Assembly: GCF_009765705.1 (NCBI RefSeq)
Contig: NZ_LMUX01000007.1
Location: 96,716 to 160,715 of the forward strand
From: Burkholderia sp. L27(2015)
Lineage (GTDB): Bacteria; Pseudomonadota; Gammaproteobacteria; Burkholderiales; Burkholderiaceae
Length of the DNA: 64,000 bases
Reading direction: 5' to 3'
Shown here: positions 60,764 through 64,000 of the stretch, piece after piece
How the letters are laid out: every line of letters starts with the position of its first letter
How positions within the stretch are numbered: the first letter of the stretch is position 1
Program-made: the position numbers and the translations under genes
The notes under the pieces: model-generated
The model's database searches: none
What the model was told of the DNA's origin: nothing
What the model saw: only the letters and a program-made list of their open reading frames with translations

Positions 60764-62839
60764 ATGGACGCTGCTGCAAAGCATGAGAACCGCTATCGAG
60801 CGGTCGTCGAGTACGCGAACGGTGCAATGTTCAATGTGGCCGAACTGGATGCATGGGCCGCATCAAACAAGGCGCCGATTTCCTTTCGGAAGTTGCTTGT
60901 AGACGACGGTGTGAAGGACGGTTACGACTCGGCACGTCACTACGTGTCGTTTGAAATCCTATCTACAACCATCGCGTGGTCTATCGTCCCGGAAGACGCG
61001 GACCCGAATGATGCTCGGGCCCAACTCATGGCAGCGCACGATACTGCGGAGCCAGATGACCCGGTGTCCCGACTGCGAGACCTCGTCATGGTGCGCTATG
61101 ACCGCCAGCTATTGAGCGCAGTTTTCGACGAAGGCCTCTCCCTGTACGACACGCTCACAATGTCGCGGATTGACATAGGCGCGGCCCGGATACGTTACGA
61201 CGCCGAGCCCGAAGCCTACTTGCAGGCGGCGCAAGCGCGGCTCATTGATACCGCGCAGGGGATGATCACGGCTGCCGACATCGAGCGGGCCAGGAATACT
61301 CTTGAGCGGAAATTCGCCAGACTCGACCATCTGACGTGGGCGCTTGTCATTCTGGCGGCAGATCCGCCGTCGCCTGGCGAAAACCGTTATCGACAAGTAC
61401 TGAGCATGACGCGCTGGCTCCAGGCGCTGGGCCTTCCGTTCCTGCATAGCAACGGGCTGCCCGCCAGCCAGCCGAAAGGCGTCCCCGTTGCCGGGATGGA
61501 CGTGCGCGAATACCAATATCTGGCCGTTGCAGATGTTCGGACGGCTGCGATTGAAGCCCGATGCTGGCCTATCGGGGAACAGGAGGCCCCATCTATGCCA
61601 CTCGTTGCCGACCTTGGGCCACGCCCGGTTAGACTGCCCAATGCATCGAAGGTGAATGTTGAAGAACTGGTGCAGGAAATAGCCTTTGCATTGGTCCCAA
61701 TTCCCGACGACGAGAGGCTTGCAACGCTGAAGAAAGAAATGCCTGATGGCCCACACCGGTGGAACATTGAACCGCTGACCGGGGACGATTGGCGTTTGGT
61801 CCGAGAGATATGCGGAGGCAACCTGCCCGCCCCATGCTCGCCGGCTCAGTTCGAAGCGTGGCGCGCACCATTCGACGCCGCACCGAACAGCCCTGATTGG
61901 GATTTGCGCCCGGAATTTAAGCCAAGCAACGAAATGCAGGCTGCTCAGTCACGCTGGAGTCTCTTCAATGTTCAGCACATTCAGCAAATCAGGCAGAAGG
62001 CAGAGCGCAAGGAACTGTCACTCATAACTCCGGCAGGTATCGAGACAAGCGACATCTACGATAACGCAGGACTTGCCATTGGTTGCCTTCGCATCGCCGA
62101 CGCAAAGCGGTATCTAGACCAATGCTGTATCGCTTGGGAAGTCGTATCGGTCGCCGGGCATGAACTGACCGCGACGAAGTCGGGAAACGGTATGACACAC
62201 GTTAAGCCGAATTGGAGCGTATGGCACCATATGCTTAAGGCGAGTCTGTCCGATGCGGTATGCCTGTCATGCAACGTCAGCCCCGACGCGGCAACCTTGA
62301 ACCCGATAGAGCACGGCATCGCGCACCTGTTGGGGCTAGATTTTGTCGGATGGGACGTCACCCGCGAAATCGCAGAAAGACTCTCCATCGCACGAAGCCA
62401 CGCCGGAACCGGCGGCACGCTGCCGACCCTGACCGGGGATAAAGATGGTGAGGTGTACCTGGCGAAGTTCGCCGAATGGACAGTGAACACGATGAAATGG
62501 ACCGTGCCTGATGAATTGCGCGCGCTGGCGGACACCGCTCGACCTCCCCACTCATCCGCGGCCGACGTCACCGTCATTTCCGCGCTTGCCACAACCGGGA
62601 CTGTCCACTCGATAATTACCGGGCGCACCAACATCCTCGACCCTGAGATAGACAATGCCATCAAGGAAAAAGGTACGGACGTGAATCTGGTTTATCCGCA
62701 TCTGCGCGAGCGAACGTTGAACGGAGAAGGCCTATTTACAGGCGTCGCACCTAGCGGAGCGCTGGAATACACGGATGCTAACGGCCGGGTAAAGGCGCTC
62801 ACCCGAGACGCACTGGCCAAACGACTGAAACGCCGCTGA
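60764..62839 (+). CDS. Hypothetical 691-aa protein, no family recognised
   Basis: Large soluble protein without signal peptide or transmembrane segments. ATG 60764 has AAGGG about 7 nt upstream; a GTG 6 bp earlier is possible. The sequence reads as helical, with a charged middle (residues 370-440) and a C-terminal part (590-690) rich in polar residues. No nucleotide-binding, nuclease or helicase motif is visible. Two sub-regions, residues about 1-75 and 445-510, have a compact look and could be DNA-binding or zinc-free small domains, but I cannot assign them. It shares the strand with the HTH gene 127 bp downstream. Confidence 0.72.
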   Translation: MDAAAKHENRYRAVVEYANGAMFNVAELDAWAASNKAPISFRKLLVDDGVKDGYDSARHYVSFEILSTTIAWSIVPEDADPNDARAQLMAAHDTAEPDDPVSRLRDLVMVRYDRQLLSAVFDEGLSLYDTLTMSRIDIGAARIRYDAEPEAYLQAAQARLIDTAQGMITAADIERARNTLERKFARLDHLTWALVILAADPPSPGENRYRQVLSMTRWLQALGLPFLHSNGLPASQPKGVPVAGMDVREYQYLAVADVRTAAIEARCWPIGEQEAPSMPLVADLGPRPVRLPNASKVNVEELVQEIAFALVPIPDDERLATLKKEMPDGPHRWNIEPLTGDDWRLVREICGGNLPAPCSPAQFEAWRAPFDAAPNSPDWDLRPEFKPSNEMQAAQSRWSLFNVQHIQQIRQKAERKELSLITPAGIETSDIYDNAGLAIGCLRIADAKRYLDQCCIAWEVVSVAGHELTATKSGNGMTHVKPNWSVWHHMLKASLSDAVCLSCNVSPDAATLNPIEHGIAHLLGLDFVGWDVTREIAERLSIARSHAGTGGTLPTLTGDKDGEVYLAKFAEWTVNTMKWTVPDELRALADTARPPHSSAADVTVISALATTGTVHSIITGRTNILDPEIDNAIKEKGTDVNLVYPHLRERTLNGEGLFTGVAPSGALEYTDANGRVKALTRDALAKRLKRR

Positions 62840-62860
62840 GAAGCCGACAGCGGACGCTAA

Positions 62861-62880
62861 CCGCCGCTTGCCGCCGCTTG
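62861..62880 (+). repeat. Tandem 10-bp repeat CCGCCGCTTG
   Basis: Two exact copies of CCGCCGCTTG followed by a partial third (CCGCC) lie in the spacer before the HTH gene. Such short iterons can bind element regulators; there is no other evidence. Confidence 0.4.
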
Positions 62881-62966
62881 CCGCCAGACCTATCGGTCAA
62901 TGCAAAGGTAAGGTAAAGAATCTGTGTCACCTCAATTCAACGCCGGTAGGCGAGAAGGTGATACAC

Positions 62967-63449
62967 ATGACCATGCAACAACTCGCGGCGGCTCAATCGA
63001 ACCGCCCAATCACGACCGAGGAGTTGGCTGCGCTCCTCTCGATTCGCTCGCAGTCCATCCGCAAACGCTACCGCCAGAGCGGCGCGTGCTTCTCGCTGCG
63101 ACCGGTCAAGCTGCCGAATGGCCGCCTGATGTGGCCTGATAACCAGAATCACACACCCGAGCAATTCAGCCTGTTCCCGCCGGAGCCGTTCAGTCCGACC
63201 TGGCCGAACGCTGGCACACTGGCGGCCGAAGTGCTCGTGCGCCTGCTGACTGGCGAGCGCCTGACGCAGCCCACTTTCGGTACAAGCCGCTGGCGTCTCG
63301 CCGCATACATCATGACGCTGAAGTATTTTGGCTGGCCGGTAAAGTCCGCGCGCGTCCATTATCCCAGTCGTACTCGTCCGATTGCGCAATACTGGCTTGA
63401 AAGCGAAATCATCCATGCGGCCATTGCATTCATCGAAGGCGCAACCTAG
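62967..63449 (+). CDS. Hypothetical HTH protein (excisionase-like N terminus)
   Basis: 160-aa protein. The first 60 residues resemble a MerR/excisionase-type HTH (TTEELAALLSIRSQSIRKRY, then a wing-like LPNGRLMWPD). The rest holds a second helical unit (SRWRLAAYIMTLKYFGWPV and IAQYWLESEIIHAAIAFIEG). ATG 62967 has AAGG about 9 nt upstream; an earlier in-frame ATG region lacks a good site. It may control excision or transcription of the element. No known family assigned. Confidence 0.65.
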   Translation: MTMQQLAAAQSNRPITTEELAALLSIRSQSIRKRYRQSGACFSLRPVKLPNGRLMWPDNQNHTPEQFSLFPPEPFSPTWPNAGTLAAEVLVRLLTGERLTQPTFGTSRWRLAAYIMTLKYFGWPVKSARVHYPSRTRPIAQYWLESEIIHAAIAFIEGAT

Positions 63450-63499
63450 CGCCCGTTGACGAAATCGGGTTACATGGCGATTACACGGTCGCCAGAATC

Positions 63500-64000
63500 G
63501 GGATAGGGGCAGGCCTCGCGGCCCGACCCCTCCCACACCACCGTGCGTACGGGCCCGTACACGGCGGTTCGGATCGGTTGATCGGCTATACCGGGCCGAC
63601 CGACGCAAGACCCAGCGAACGGAAGTAACGGTTCGACAGCGCCTTGTTCAGTGCCGGGCTAGGGTGATTTAGCGAATGGCTGCTATACCTCACGAACGGA
63701 CCTAGAGCCGGACAAGTGTCGAGCGGCTGAGATGGGTCGACAGTGAGCGTTCGGCTTTCCCCAAAGCCGGCATCACCGCGTGTCTGGCTTGCAGCCCGCG
63801 ATTGCGGCCTTCGGCAGTATGCCCTCCTGCCAGCGACCCCAGTCTCACGTCGGCAGCTTTCTTGTTTACGAGATGGTCATGCTACGATCCTGAAAAACCA
63901 CGATTCATGTCGAAACTCATGGGAATGGTGAAGCCGCCCACTACGTCTGTGCAAAGTTCAACATGCGCCTTACCCTCGGTATCGCTATTAATCCATGGCA
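63500..64000 (-). mobile_element. 3' end of a group II intron, continuing beyond the window
   Basis: On the minus strand, 63570 to 63500 gives GAACCGCCGTGTACGG, then CCGTACGCACGGTGG, a domain V-like hairpin, followed by a GGGG-rich domain VI-like hairpin ending in CCTATCCC. This is the familiar 3' end of bacterial group II introns. Upstream (63606-63870, minus) a frame reads HPSPALNKALSNRYFRSLGL, a peptide commonly seen before such 3' ends; no reverse transcriptase motifs are visible. The intron probably continues to the right. The exact 3' splice point near 63500 is not proven. Confidence 0.7.

Noticed and set aside
63606..63870. Reverse transcriptase C terminus of the group II intron
   Set aside because: The readable frame has no RT or maturase motifs beyond a short peptide often seen near intron ends.
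39000..64000. CRISPR array in the defence island
   Set aside because: No regularly spaced repeats of 25-40 bp were seen; only short tandem or inverted repeats.

Overview
The window looks like a chromosome or chromid segment of a Burkholderia sensu lato bacterium (Paraburkholderia or Caballeronia type). The basis is high GC with Burkholderia-style codon use, two Burkholderia-type porins, a convergent rpfR/rpfF pair (the cis-2-dodecenoic acid, BDSF, signalling genes) and dense aromatic-catabolism gene content. Taxonomy is inferred from gene content only.

Layout. (1) 1-2922: end of a sugar/inositol-type operon with a Gfo/Idh/MocA oxidoreductase (cut by the window edge), a DUF993 aldolase-like protein and a sugar phosphate isomerase/epimerase. 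(2) 3170-6120: rpfR (FI-PAS-GGDEF-EAL) and, convergent to it, rpfF: the receptor and synthase of a fatty-acid quorum signal linked to c-di-GMP. (3) 6957-11063: minus-strand operon of a nitrate/sulfonate-type ABC transporter (ATPase, permease, binding protein) ending in an amidase. (4) 12291-15922: two overlapping paralogous TPR-sulfotransferase genes. (5) 15837-38737: a large catabolic region. A LysR protein with two tandem HTH domains diverges from an amidohydrolase, a 4,5-dihydroxyphthalate-decarboxylase-like protein, a DctA-like symporter and a porin. Facing these is a roughly 12.5-kb minus-strand run: UbiX, FAD monooxygenase, VOC protein, fumarylacetoacetase, alpha/beta hydrolase, a CoxM/G/S/L molybdenum hydroxylase, crotonase, UbiD and LysR. 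Divergent from ubiX lie a porin and two AAHS-type MFS transporters. Together this looks like uptake plus hydroxylation, decarboxylation, ring opening and hydrolysis of an aromatic or heteroaromatic carboxylate whose identity the sequence does not settle.

(6) From about 38990 to beyond the right edge lies what I read as a genomic island or integrative element. Its left edge has a strong bidirectional terminator, a 17-nt tRNA-3'-end-like sequence (candidate attL) and ATGCCCCC repeats, followed by decayed genes (a DUF45 metallopeptidase pseudogene). The cargo is defence-like: an unrecognised two-gene unit; a 1345-aa NACHT/STAND-like ATPase with a C-terminal PD-(D/E)xK nuclease; an IS110-type transposase remnant; a RecD-like helicase with an N-terminal Cys/His segment and C-terminal nuclease-like domain; and a short-Argonaute operon (SIR2-APAZ, short pAgo = SPARSA type) whose third gene, joined by a 4-bp overlap, encodes a HEPN-like protein with an RX4H motif. 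To the right come mobile-element housekeeping genes (glycine-zipper zinc-ribbon protein, DUF932, YqaJ nuclease, a Cys-cluster protein, a membrane protein), a lipoprotein, an orphan 691-aa protein, a HTH protein and the 3' end of a group II intron running off the window.

The most interesting candidates are the three-gene SIR2-APAZ/pAgo/HEPN operon, the NACHT-like protein with its nuclease at the C terminus, the helicase-nuclease next to the pAgo operon, and the unassigned UbiD/UbiX plus molybdenum hydroxylase catabolic cluster.
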